Positions 48,606-59,116 of a stretch of 64,000 bases of DNA are shown here, piece after piece; position 1 is the stretch's first letter; each line of letters opens with the position of its first letter. The notes under the pieces were generated by a model. That model was given only the letters and a program-made list of their open reading frames with translations, was not told the origin of the DNA and searched no databases. Origin of the DNA: Henckelia pumila (taxonomy: Eukaryota; Streptophyta; Magnoliopsida; Lamiales; Gesneriaceae); the NCBI RefSeq assembly GCF_033568475.1, contig NW_027331831.1:9734001-9798000 (forward strand), given 5' to 3'. Position numbers and translations under genes: made by a program.

Positions 48606-50615
48606 TATAAGACCCCGTTTCTAATCTTCTAAACTCGATTAATTAAACACAAACGAACACGAGGAGCCGCGGAAAAGAAATTAAATTTTATTTTATTTTT
48701 TTAAAGGGAGGCCGCGCGGTCGCGCCTCAGCTTGGCGCGGCCGCGCATGGCGCCCTGCCCGGGAAGGAACGGGCTGCGCGGCGCACTGATCCTGCTGCTA
48801 AAAAATAATTCCAACGCACGACCAAAGCTCGGGGGAGTGAAACGATCATTGCTCTAACAACAAAATCATGCATTGGTACAAAATTCCAGTAACATACAAT
48901 ACAAGACTAATAGAGTTGTTCAACCGCTCAACAGAGTAGAACATACATCGGTTCTAAGTTCCATAATCCAAAATACCATACGATGCAAGTTCAAATACAA
49001 ATTTGACTTCCACAACAACAAGGCCTCACTTTATCAACTCATCCACCTAGCCATGTGATCTCTGACTCGATCATGCCCCACCTGATGCCAAGCACACATA
49101 CAAAAGCAAGACAACAGCCGGATAAATCCGGTGAGAATACAATTCCCAGTAAAAGAGACAAAACATGCATATCACTTAAAATATCAAACATGATATATGA
49201 CACAACCAGTTAAGAATTCCAATGACATATCAATAATTCCAAATCAAAATGCATAAAATGCAATGCATGTCTTTAAAACAAGGATTATCAAATCTGGATA
49301 ATCACAAGGTAAAGGTTCTCTTCTCTCAATTGGGATCCCGAGGATAGAATATCACCAACACACCGACTCTCCCGATCGAGGTGGATGGTGTATATTTTAC
49401 TCCTCTAGACTCTGGGCACCTATAGAGAGTGTTTCTCGACAATTGGTAAAAATCTGCTAACCAATATCACTCAACTATAGTCCACAGAACATCTAACTCT
49501 TCTGGGCCTCTCTTGCCCGCAAAACAATGGTAGTTGGCTCAATATGAATGCAAGTGCAAATCAAACAACAAACACATAGACTTCAAGTAGCATGCACGTA
49601 TGTGATTTCTTCGGGACTCTCGAATATAACTCCGATTCGAGAACTCGTCCCATTTCAAACGATGTCGTCTCTTACCTCTTCTTTGATTGACGTAGCTGCA
49701 TACCGAACAAGCTACAAGCACAAAAGACTCAATCAAACATCATTCGATTCAAGTCAAAGAATAAAGTAACCTCGATATCAAACCTCGATCAATTCGTCAA
49801 CGATTCGAATTCTGTAATTTCTGGACTCCAAAATCTGCAACTGAATCTGAAAGGAGATATAAAAAAATTCCAATGCCAATCCATCCAAATCAAACCATTC
49901 AAACTCAATTCCAACTCCTAAATCCAAAATCTCATCAATATAAACGATTGATATTCCAAAACTCAGACTGGCGGCATAACGACTATAACTGATCAAATCG
50001 GAAATACAGACAGTATAATATCAATCCAATAAACTCAAATCCACCATCAAACAACCAAAAATGGCTCAACCCAACAAATCTCCAAAACCCAAATTTCGAA
50101 TAATCTACCAAAAAATCAAAACAATTCCAAACGACGTCCAAATTCAAAACCGAAAGAGAATAAACAATCAGAACTCTGCCAAGAACAACATACCCGAAAA
50201 CCAATCGATTCTAACAATATCCGAAAAATGGAAAGTGTCTGATCGAAGATAAACTTACACTACAGCGGAGCTCTCGTTGTCGTGATCGCTAATCTGCTTT
50301 CAGAATTAAATTCTAACGGACGGATCGAGCTCGGACTGAAATCCCAAAGCTTGGAAGCTCACGTTAATGGAGGAATCGGCTTGGGAGGCGTGGGGAAGAA
50401 GGAGAAGATGAAGACCCATGCCTCTCTCTCCTATTATATATATAAGACCAAGTCAAACATGCTATAAATATTTAACAATCTCCATTTTTGCATTTAGTCC
50501 CTGAAAAATCCAAAATTTGCAAAAAGGATCTTGATCAAAATCAAGTCGGCTCTTGAACTCTGTAATCTCCGATTATCTCAAATAAAGTCAATTAAGATAA
50601 ATTCGGGGCGTTACA
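48606..50615 (-). repeat. Array LTR 4 (rightmost, 5' LTR of array)
   Basis: 2010 bp; the left terminus has mutated from TG to TA (TATAAGACCCC) and the right end is GGGGCGTTACA, followed by the AAACT duplication. Minus-strand TATATATAA near 50434-50446. GC-rich block at about 48705-48790. Confidence 0.9.
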
Positions 50616-50620
50616 AAACT

Positions 50621-51485
50621 AATTAAAATGATAAGTTCAAGCATATTAATTTTTCGATTTAGGACTATATAGTATTGAATCAAAATCTAAATTTTTGAAA
50701 AGATGCATTGCACAATTTGCAATAAATAATAATAATAAATAAAATGATTATATAATGATAAAATTTACTATTAATTCTATATTAAATTGAATAAAATAAT
50801 ATTTTTAATTAAATAACTATGAAAAATATTAGTTATTTTATCTTAGTATTAGTTATACAAAAAATATATTTTAATAGTAAATTTTATCATTATATAACCA
50901 ATTTATTTTTTTATTATTTACTGCAAATTGTGCAATACATATTCTCAAAAAATTTAGATTTTATTTCAAACAATATAGTACTAAATTGAAAAGGTAATAT
51001 GCATGAACTTATCATGTTGGTTCAATATTTTGGTAAGTTTAGTTATTTAAATCTTTGTTTATGAATGCATGTTTAATGAAAAAATTGGAAACACGAAGTG
51101 ATTTAATAAAATAATGATATCAAGGTAAATTAATAATATTTTTTTTAGAAACAAATTAATTAATAATAAATTTAAAATAAAAATTCATAAAATGTAAAGG
51201 TTTGATAAATAATAATTTATCATATCTTATGGGTTGAATTGATTTAAAAATTATACTCTCAAGGGGTCAAATATGTAATTTTAATATTTCACAGGGATAT
51301 TTGGTGCAAAAAAATCAAAATATTGACCCAGTCGCATGAGGAGCGCGTGCGCAACAATCGCTCATATGAAGAGACGCGTGTGCTAATTTTATAAAAGGTC
51401 ATGGGTGAAGTTGCTTATTAAAATTTTACAGGAAAGAAGTATGCATTTTCAATATTTCACATGAGTATTTGGTGCAAATAACTCA
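50621..51485 (-). repeat. Foldback element, inner left arm, loop and right arm
   Basis: Positions 50625-50800 mirror 50840-51010 (for example ATGATAAGTTCA...CATATTA with its reverse complement near 50996-51022). The fold-back symmetry therefore continues to a centre near 50815. AT-rich and non-coding. Confidence 0.8.
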
Positions 51486-51493
51486 TTTATCTT

Positions 51494-51612
51494 TTAAACC
51501 TAATTCTTTCGCATATCCCAATAAATGAAGCATTTGTATCTTCTTGCTATCGAGGAAGTCAACATACTCAATACTCCCTCCTACATATTCCTTTCATGCA
51601 CTCGTCCCCTTC
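51494..51612 (-). pseudogene. MuDR-type transposase remnant (N-terminal part)
   Basis: The minus strand encodes a YVGGSIEYVDFLDSKKIQ segment followed by LHLLGYAKELGLKDK. This is the YxGGxVxYxDxVD...ELGY pattern of the plant MULE N-terminal PB1-like domain. The frame runs straight into the 8-bp duplication TTTATCTT and resumes at 2919 with ENFRFWHKLGPNSNKGRYW. The foldback element therefore inserted inside this exon, and both halves belong to one former gene. Confidence 0.75.
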
Positions 51613-52240
51613 GTTGTTCCATTGTAATAAAATTTCAAACTAAAAAACCCAAGTTCTCCTAGATAATCTGTAGATATAACAAATACACAAAAAAAAACTT
51701 TTATGAGTGTCATCGACAAAGTAATTAAACAACATTTATATAACTAAAATACTGGAAAAGGATAGAAAATACCATAGTTCGGGGTGAATTCCAAAAAACA
51801 TTTACTTCGTCTAGCCATCACAGTTCAATGCAAAAATGTATCTTCACTGTTCAATATAACAATAACAAATGCTAAAATGAGTTTTCAGCAAAAAATAACA
51901 AATAATTTGCTAATTCTACAATACAAAATGTTAGAAATTTGAATCCAAATTAAAGTGAATTACATTCCCTCAAATTCAATAATCAAATTATTCGTCGTTT
52001 GATAAAAGTTTTATAACTTGTAAGATTGAGCACAAAAAACAACTCTCAATCTCGCAGATGAGCACAGAAAATTCAAGCTTCACACCGAAAAAGAAGAGAA
52101 ATATGAGCAAAAAAAAATATATATGGTCCGATAAAAATACCAACTACACGGCAGCCAACACTAAGACAAATTTCCAATATAAGCTCTCAATAACTTATAG
52201 TGGTTGAATGTCGACGTTGCAGCTCCCGGCGGCGTAGCAG
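51613..52240. other. MULE 5' region between right TIR and transposase
   Basis: AT-rich sequence that would hold the promoter, leader and possibly introns of the transposase gene. No other gene seen. Confidence 0.5.
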
Positions 52241-52514
52241 CCCACCACCGGAGCAAAGGCGACGTCTTGCATAGAAATGGAGAACAAGAGATTTGGGAAT
52301 TAGGGTTCACATAGATAAATAACTTGCGGAGATCGGGCTTTTTAATGAATTATCCCTGAATATTTCATTCCGTTAATTCAAACCGAGAGAGTTAACAGGA
52401 AGATATATTTGAGACATATTTACAACGATAAGGGATGTATTCAAACCATGTAATTTTTTAGGGGTATAATTGGGACAAGAGGAAAACATTAGAGACATTT
52501 TAATGAATTATCCC
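52241..52514 (-). repeat. MULE right terminal inverted repeat
   Basis: 274 bp, inverted match to 546-828. It holds a second internal copy of the terminal GGGATAATTCATTAAAA sequence (near 52340-52358), as if the end had been partly duplicated. Confidence 0.88.
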
Positions 52515-52523
52515 TGAATATTT

Positions 52524-53122
52524 CATTGGTGCTTAGTTTGCTAATTCTTCATTTTTTATAATTATTTTAGGAGTAAATATTTAGAGCTTATCGAAATAAT
52601 TCAAATTTAAAAAAAGTGCAATTGTATGTGATAATTTGATATTTAGGTAGAGTTTGGAAATCTTATCCATCAATCGAGAATAAAAATTGAATACCCGACA
52701 AAAATGAGCATAAGGATGAGAATGAATTTAATAAACTACCGAATCCGACCCATTGTCGTCTTTGAAAAATCTAATTTATTGGAAATACAATGTGACTAAT
52801 GAAGGTAAGTTGAAGACCGACCAATTTCATGTGGGCCCACATGTCTCATCCTTGAAAAATCTAATTTATTGGGAATACGATGTGACTAATAAATGTTAGA
52901 TTGACCAATTTCATGTGGGTCCACATTCAAGCCTTCATTCAAAGATTGGGCAATTTCATGTGGGCCCCACATAAATGTATGTGTGGCCACACAGCTATAC
53001 GATTGTCAAAGAAGTTACCCGTAAACAACTGACAAAACTAATTGGTTGTTCACATTTTTCAACTTTTTGGGGAAGATCTACACACACAGGCAGATTGACA
53101 CACTATGGCAATGATCAGTTCA
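52524..53122. repeat. Right flank with imperfect tandem repeats
   Basis: Intergenic. Between about 52765 and 52970, two to three diverged units of about 95 bp share TTGAAAAATCTAATTTATTGG, AATAC(A/G)ATGTGACTAAT and CAATTTCATGTGGG(C/T)CC. No gene seen. Confidence 0.65.
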
Positions 53123-53720
53123 TCACTTGATAAATGGGATCCCGGAAAAAGTTTGTCTGGCATATTCTTCGTACTCCAAACCAAAAAACTGCCGCAAGAA
53201 GAACTCCTCGTACTGTATCCGTTGCTCGAAAAACCGCCAAACTACTATCGCAAAGCCGACGGATGATATAGGATTACAAAGCATTACCTGAGTACCAACA
53301 GACCAGATAAGGAAGCCACGGTAGCTTGGATACCGCAAATACTTAAAGACTCCACGCTTGACCAATACATGATGCTCTTCATGATAAATCTTTATGAGAT
53401 GAGTGAAGGACCTACCCGGCCCCGGTTATTATAGCCGTCTTTCGAATGATTTCGCCGGCTACTACCATGGCAAGGCCAATGTCACTTAGTTCCCCGTGTT
53501 GCTTCAACCGCGGGGAGAAGTAAAGTTCAACAAAGTATTCTATCATAGAACACATCAAGGCCAGCACATAGTTTTTGCTGATGAAAAGGGACTTCAGCGT
53601 TACACTGTTTTTCCCATGGATAGTGATTGCTAGAACGTATTCAAAACTATGAAAAAAGATTAGAGCGAAGCACATTTGACATAACTGCCTGCATGCTGCC
53701 ATGATGAGGATTTCTGTCAT
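53123..53720 (-). pseudogene. Protein-S-isoprenylcysteine O-methyltransferase (ICMT/STE14-like) pseudogene
   Basis: The product would methylate the prenylated C-terminal Cys of CaaX proteins in the ER membrane. From ATG at 53720 (MTEIL) the frame shows ACRQLCQMCFALIFFHSFEY, VTLKSLFISKNYVLALMCS and GLAMVVAGEIIRKTAIIT. After a 1-nt frameshift at about 53414-53426 it continues THLIKIYHEEHHVLVKRG, GFLIWSVGTQVMLCNP, VVWRFFEQRI, YEEFFLRQFFG, ending at 53123. Total length, about 198 codons, equals the plant ICMT family. The frameshift, plus loss of His and Cys in the conserved RHPSYCG motif (here RYPSYRG, 53315-53335), argue for a non-functional copy. There is no intron in the coding part and no poly(A) trace. 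A sequencing error could explain the frameshift but not the motif changes. Confidence 0.78.
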
Positions 53721-55108
53721 TTTTCCAGAGGCCAAGGCATCCACCAGACAATTTTTTCTCAGAAAAAATAATAAATTTCGGGCAGCGAATCATCTCAAAG
53801 AAGGAAGTCTGGACAACATTTTTGCACAGCACACTTGAGAGGCGAAAAAACAAACAAACAAACAAAGATTAGTACAAATCAACCCATTGATATATGTCCC
53901 CAAGAACTGGTTACAGGACCTTGGGGAAAAATCCTTTTTTCCCCCTTTCGACGAACAATTGATTGATCACATAAATATGCCACTCATATCAGAATCATAG
54001 TAGGATATATTCATAGTACTGATCTCAGAAGCTGAAAATACGATCAAAAAAGATGAGAGCACCCAGTAGAAAAAAGGTTTTTAGAGAAAAAAGAAAAAAA
54101 AAATTCACCGAGTAAAATCCAAAATATACTTCTCAAAATCTGAATTTAAATTCCATTATCGAACATACCCAGGTTGAAATCGGTTGCCACACTCCACAGG
54201 TGACAGGATCATCATGGCAGAAACGAAAAGCTGGAGAGCCCACGAGTTTTCCCATTTCTTCGTTCGTAACTTCCCATCCATTTGCGTGTCGAGTAGCGTA
54301 ACAGAAGCCACGCGAATGGGCCGACAGACACATATTAATTGGGCTTATCATTCTTATTAGTATGCATTAGGCCCAAAACTGATGAAAGTCCAGTTATATT
54401 GTAGGCAAGACGCCGGCCCATGGTCATTGCTCCGATAAAGTTGCATATATCTTTTTGGACAAGCCACGCGAATTCACTTGAAAGCGAAAATAATCTTTCG
54501 CCTCGGTTGAGTTGAATATGTAAAAAATTGGTAGATTTATATCCCGTCATATAAAATAAGTAAGCTGAGTTGAATTTTTCTAACTCACCAAAATGAAGGG
54601 TTGTTGGCTGGCTTGGTGTAACCCGTTAAATTACACAAATCCGTCTCACCATCTAAAATAGATACATTAAGTTGGTGTTTTAATAACCTATTTAAAAAAA
54701 CGATCAACCCACCCGAAGGATGGTGAGTGGAATGCGTTTATGAGCCGGCCCTTGGTCAAAAGGAATAATATAATATATTAAATTAAAGTAAAGTAAAATA
54801 CAGTGATGCAAAAATCATTTGAAATGGCAAATAGCTTAATTAGAAAAAGGAAAACAATTAGGTGAGATTCCACGTATGATGTCAAAGTATGGTTTAGTTC
54901 CGTCTAACTTTAGGGTATTATCTTAAGAGAAGATCTAACAACCTATGATTTGTTATGACAGCACTATAATATTAATTATGAATATGTGTTGAGATGTATA
55001 TCCTCGAAGAAATGATTTAGGTACTACCCAAAAAATACGATCACATTAATTACGAATTAATTAATTAATTAATTAATTAATAATTTAATATACATACGTC
55101 ATACGTGT
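53721..55108. other. Intergenic region / possible ICMT 5' region
   Basis: Upstream of the ICMT copy. A minus-strand open stretch (54133-54351) ends at a donor-like GG|GTATGT near 54168 and could be an upstream exon, but I recognise no domain. (TTAA)n repeats lie at about 55045-55083. No supported gene. Confidence 0.4.
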
Positions 55109-56175
55109 GTGCGTGTCATGTGTCATCTTTTTTCGAGAGACTTTGAATCAATAAAATACGAGGGGTCAATTCAGAATATATTCATGAAGCATCGTTCGAA
55201 GCACAAACGACAGAAAAACGAAAAGTATCACAAATCACTGTCGGGTTCGTCCGTTGCATCAAATTTTCCTTCCTTTGCCACGCGATTTTCGGAAAACCCA
55301 GGTGAATATCATCTGCCCTCTTCTCTCTTTCTGAATTCGTCCCCATATATTTTCTTGGATTCATCCGTGTAAAAGTATGTTTCGGATATAAATCTGTGTA
55401 AAGGTTCAATGGTATCCATGCAGGCGTTATCTATCACTGAATATCTTAGTATAAGTTATCTGGTCCGGATAATTTTGTTGTTGGATTTAAACATGATTTT
55501 TTTTTTTTGGGTTCTACTTTTTTTTATGTATGGCTATCTTGGATTTTTACTGTAGGTTGATGTTTTTCATTTGAGTTCTTTGATTTGTTACTATCCTTGA
55601 TTTATGAATTTAACTTGGTATTTTCGACATGTGAGCTTGTTAGATTGAGAAGATGTAGCGCTGGAGTCTAGAATCTAGATTACATTATATTCTGGAGTGT
55701 GTATTTCATTGATTAATCAAGTTATCAGGAAAAAATTGATGACTTTTGTGAATTAAGAATCATGTCTTTGGGAGCATAAAAAAAAAGGTTATTCTTTTGA
55801 GTGAATTTGTTTCCAAAAATTCAAGATTCTTGCTACAAGGAAGCGGCAGCTATCTTCCCCTGCTGGTTTCATTCCTTTAATTTGATAATACAAAGTGAAG
55901 TGCATTAGTGGGCAAATGTTCATTAATTAAGTAGAGGGGCAGAAATTAAGTAGAAAACTTTTTGAATTTGAACAAATGTTCATTAATTAAAAAAAGACGT
56001 GTCTACCAGAAAGTTGGAGGAGGAGGGGGGACCGGTGCCTCCAGCTACCACTTTGCTCTTCCACGGGCCTTAATCATTATTTATGAGCTTGGGATAGTGG
56101 ATGATATAATTTCATTGTTTGTTGTTATCAGGCTAATTTCATCAAAGCTTTGCCACACTTTCATTTTAAGTGTTT
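55109..56175 (+). other. Probable 5' UTR and leader intron of the cis-prenyltransferase gene
   Basis: A plausible non-coding first exon ends CCCAG|GTGAAT (donor at 55302) and an acceptor TTGTTATCAG| (ending 56131) lies 44 nt before the start codon, giving an intron of about 830 nt. A direct repeat of about 20 bp (ACAAATGTTCATTAATTAA-type, near 55913 and 55973) lies inside it. This is inferred from splice consensus only. Confidence 0.5.
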
Positions 56176-57039
56176 ATGGAGAGCCAGATTTGTAATAGAG
56201 CAACTCAATTCTTTGAAGATTTGAAAAGCTTTCTGCGCAGATGTTTATTTTTTATTCTATCTGTTGGTCCTATGCCAAAGCATATCGCATTTATCATGGA
56301 TGGAAATCGGAGATATGCAAAGAGGCAAAATTTAGAAGAAGGGGCTGGCCATAAGGAGGGGTATTCTGCCCTTATGAACATGCTAAGATATTGTTACGAG
56401 ATGGATGTGAAATACGTGACTGTTTATGCTTTTAGCATCGAAAATTTCAAGAGAAGGCCTGAAGAAGTTCAATCCACTATGCAGTTGATTCAAGAAAAGA
56501 TTGAATCGTTAATTGAGGGTGAGAGTGTGCTTAGCCAATATGGAGTGAGGGTGTATATTATTGGAAATTTTGAACTATTGAGCAATGCTGTCAAGTTGGC
56601 AGCCAAAAGGGCTATGGACGCCACTGCTGATAATTCAAAAACTGTGCTATCTATTTGCATCGCCTATACGTCAACAGATGAGATTGTCCATGCCATTGAA
56701 AAAACTTGCGAAGAAAAATCAGAAGAGTTCAGAGTCCTTGACAGTAGTGGTGCCGGATATGGTTTAATCGGTGTAAGATGTAATGGAAAAAATAAAGACA
56801 AGTCTCTCATCGATGTGGAAGATATTGAGAAACATATGCGAATGGCTGTTGCACCAGATCCTGATATCATAATACGTACTTCTGGCGAGACCCGTTTAAG
56901 CAATTTCCTTCTATGGCAAAGTGCATCATCCCTTCTGTACGCCCCCCGAGAACTTTGGCCGGAGATTGGACTTCGGCATTTGGTGCAAGCAATTTTGGAT
57001 TTCCAAAGAAGCTTTTCTTATTTGAAAAAGAGATGGTAA
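56176..57039 (+). CDS. cis-prenyltransferase, dehydrodolichyl diphosphate synthase-like
   Basis: 287 residues, uninterrupted. Family role: adds cis-isoprene units from IPP to farnesyl diphosphate to make dehydrodolichyl diphosphate at the ER, normally with a NgBR/LEW1-type partner. The start ATG at 56176 (MESQICNR) fits the usual short N-terminal amphipathic region FFEDLKSFLRRCLFFILS. Catalytic motif HIAFIMDGNRR with Asp42; region III YVTVYAFSIENFKRR (80-94); region V RTSGETRLSNFLLWQ (234-248), followed by YAPRELWPEIGLRHLV. Length, single coding exon and motifs fit plant CPT3/DHDDS-type enzymes; rubber-type CPTs are close relatives. This is the only intact ordinary gene in the window. Confidence 0.92.
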   Translation: MESQICNRATQFFEDLKSFLRRCLFFILSVGPMPKHIAFIMDGNRRYAKRQNLEEGAGHKEGYSALMNMLRYCYEMDVKYVTVYAFSIENFKRRPEEVQSTMQLIQEKIESLIEGESVLSQYGVRVYIIGNFELLSNAVKLAAKRAMDATADNSKTVLSICIAYTSTDEIVHAIEKTCEEKSEEFRVLDSSGAGYGLIGVRCNGKNKDKSLIDVEDIEKHMRMAVAPDPDIIIRTSGETRLSNFLLWQSASSLLYAPRELWPEIGLRHLVQAILDFQRSFSYLKKRW

Positions 57040-57807
57040 CATAACTAAATTCACACGAAGGGCGTTTCTTTCTTAACTATAAGGTCCACAAAAGGGTGAG
57101 GCTTCTTTTTAACAGTGTGCTAGTCCCTGGTACACAGCATGAGGTATTTGTTATGTGTGAATCATAATTAAGAAGTTTGTGTCTTGTATTTTAAAGCAGT
57201 TGATATTGTTTGAGTTTCTTGATCTAATCAGAAAGGTGATCGTGTAATTTTGGCGCCTCATTCGAATCATGTGGTTAATTCTGGGCAACCGAGAGTTGGT
57301 CATGTTGTTTACTGGATATTTTAATGTATACAATAGTTCATCTGTTTATTGAATGGAAAACCAATCCATTTGGTAATGGTGAAATGATGCAAAGAGTGCA
57401 ACGTTTCCTTGTTTCCGGGGTAGGATTCCCCAGGTCTAGTCGGATGATCTCCTTCTCTTCTAGGCTTTCTTCGACGTTTCCTTTTCTACTTCCTTCCATG
57501 ATACGCAGATATTTCCTTTTTCTACTGTCTGTGTCTTGTTGGGCGGTAAAAGATTTCTGTACGAACTTGTTCATGTGCAAATTCTGTTTTGCTTCTTAAA
57601 GTTGATTTTTTCATGCTATGGTTCCGTTTCTTGTCCTCAAGTAATTTTCTCCGAGTGAGCAGGGGCTATGATGCACACAACTAGAATTTCAATACAATGA
57701 AGAAACATGAAAAATGCATGCAAATTAAGAGCTAAAATGACATTCTGAGATGCGAATTCAGCACAGCACCTATCAACCGCGGAGACTTGCTGACTTAGAT
57801 CAAACCA
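57040..57807. other. 3' UTR and downstream intergenic DNA
   Basis: AT-rich, with poly(A)-signal-like AATAG/ATTAAT segments. Probable transcript end within about 300 nt of the stop. No other gene seen. Confidence 0.5.
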
Positions 57808-57934
57808 GTGTTTGAGATTGTTTTCAAAAAGTGGTTTTCGAATTTGGAGAATGAAAAAATCAAAAGCAATTCTAATTTTGAAAATTTTGTGAAAGAAAAA
57901 CTTAAAAGCACTTTTTGAAATGAATCTCAAACAC
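57808..57934. mobile_element. Small TIR element (MITE)
   Basis: Ends are inverted: GTGTTTGAGATTGTTTTCAA on the left and the complement of TTGAAATGAATCTCAAACAC on the right, about 127 bp in total. Related ends recur in the next entry and near 61010-61120. No clear TSD; hAT-like by the CAGTGTTT-type termini. Confidence 0.6.
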
Positions 57935-58157
57935 CACCTAAGACTATAGTGTTTGTTATCACCAAAAACATAGTTTGAAATGAGGTGTACTGGTGCGTTT
58001 TTTTCGCGCTCTTTCCATCTTCAAATAATTTCCAGTTTCTGCAAAATAGAACTGTTTTTCAATCCCACTTTCAAGCTGGTTTGCCTAAGCGTTGAAAGCT
58101 TAATTCCCCTGAAACTTGCTGCATCCGATAAAAAAATACATGAAGGTAATGATTGGA

Positions 58158-58252
58158 AATAGGAAAGCACTTTTAAGCTTTTTTTCACAAAATTTGAAAA
58201 TTTTGCAAAAAAAAAGCTCTAAAATACCTCTTAAAAGTGTTCTCAAACACGA
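58158..58252. mobile_element. Related MITE fragment
   Basis: GAAAGCACTTTTAAGC ... AAAAGTGTTCTCAAACAC resembles one side of the 57808-57934 element and can partly fold on itself. Boundaries approximate. Confidence 0.4.
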
Positions 58253-59116
58253 CCGAAGTAAAGTGCTGATTTTGCAGCCAAGATTGGGCCGGTAGGTGTC
58301 GAGTCCTTGCCTCTAGGATGCAATATTGCTCTGTAATATTTCAGTGTTCCATAAAATGCACATGAGCACCCGTTGGCATTGGAACTTGTTTGGACTCTGT
58401 AAATATTTTTAAAATATATATATATATATATATAAAAATTCCGTTGGAAGTGGGGTTAGACAGACTTCTACATGTATATAAACATAAAAAAAAGTTACAA
58501 AAAAACCTAATGGAGGAAAGGGACTAGACCAATGCTTGTTTATTTTCTCTCTTTGTCACCTTTGGATTACTGAATAGCATATTTTAATTTGTCCTATTAT
58601 GTATTTTAATATTTTTTTTCCTTTTTTCATCTACCATCGTCGGGGAAGCAATTATGTCAAAACGGTCTGTGGGGGTGGTCGACCTGCAGATAAATTTGTC
58701 CTATTAAGTGTTGACGTGACATCGAAAATACTGATGTGACGGCTGAAAATGATTATGTGGCACCGAGAAGTGATGACGTGTCATGCGTCATATCAGCACT
58801 CAAAGGAAAAAAGACTAAAAAATCAAACATAATCAAAACTCAAAATTAAATACTCACCGAATCAAAACACAAAATAAGCAAACATACATGACTATTTTGA
58901 TTATTATCCCTTATTATTAATTACAAAAGTTGACGAAACTAACAAAAAGATATTTTGAGAAAAAAACGATCATAGGTATAAACACACAACATATGCATTG
59001 TGTCGCTCATATATGTATAAAATTTATAACAAAGAAGAGGGTGTATAGATATTTTGTGACCGAACTTCAAATTTCTCTCGTTTTTACATATTTTTTAATT
59101 TATGTGTTGTATTATC
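58253..59116. other. Intergenic, repeat-derived
   Basis: (AT)n at 58411-58433. A segment with several TGACGTG/TGATGTGAC motifs lies at 58695-58800, a common plant dispersed-repeat signature. No gene seen. Confidence 0.5.

Larger units (their letters stand above)
3403..50615 (-). mobile_element. Tandem gag-only LTR retrotransposon array: 4 LTRs, 3 internal regions
   Basis: LTRs at 3403-5406, 8476-20691 (interrupted), 23760-25743 and 48606-50615 alternate with three internal regions, each about 3.07 kb without insertions. Each internal region has an initiator-Met primer binding site (TGGTATCAGAGC on the minus strand) next to the right LTR and a purine tract next to the left LTR, so all units read right to left. 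The 5-bp AAACT flanks the whole array (3398-3402, 50616-50620). This indicates one insertion that was then expanded, most simply by unequal recombination between LTRs. Internal regions encode only a Ty3-gypsy gag and no protease, RT or integrase, as in TR-GAG elements. Confidence 0.88.
2928..51485. mobile_element. Foldback/TIR element nested in the MULE transposase exon
   Basis: The two sides begin TGAG(T)TATTTGCACCAAATAC in inverted orientation and are flanked by the 8-bp duplication TTTATCTT (2920-2927 and 51486-51493). With the retrotransposon array removed, the element is about 1.34 kb and almost entirely a hairpin. The left arm is 2928-3402 continued at 50621 to about 50800; the right arm is about 50830-51485. 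No coding capacity is seen. An 8-bp TSD fits hAT or Mutator-type MITEs, and the superfamily is not resolved. Confidence 0.8.
546..52514. mobile_element. Mutator-like element (MULE), outermost shell of the nest
   Basis: Inverted terminal sequences start GGGATAATTCATTAAAATG at both ends. They are flanked by a perfect 9-bp duplication TGAATATTT (537-545 and 52515-52523), the size typical of Mutator transposition. Removing everything inserted inside it leaves an element of roughly 3.4 kb (546-2919 plus 51494-52514). The interior has a minus-strand MuDR-type transposase remnant read from the right terminus and a plus-strand gene read from the left terminus. The catalytic part of the transposase is mostly deleted, so the element is not autonomous now. 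Confidence 0.88.

Noticed and set aside
54133..54351. 72-codon minus-strand ORF upstream of the ICMT copy
   Set aside because: No recognised domain and only a weak donor site; mentioned as a possible exon but not called.
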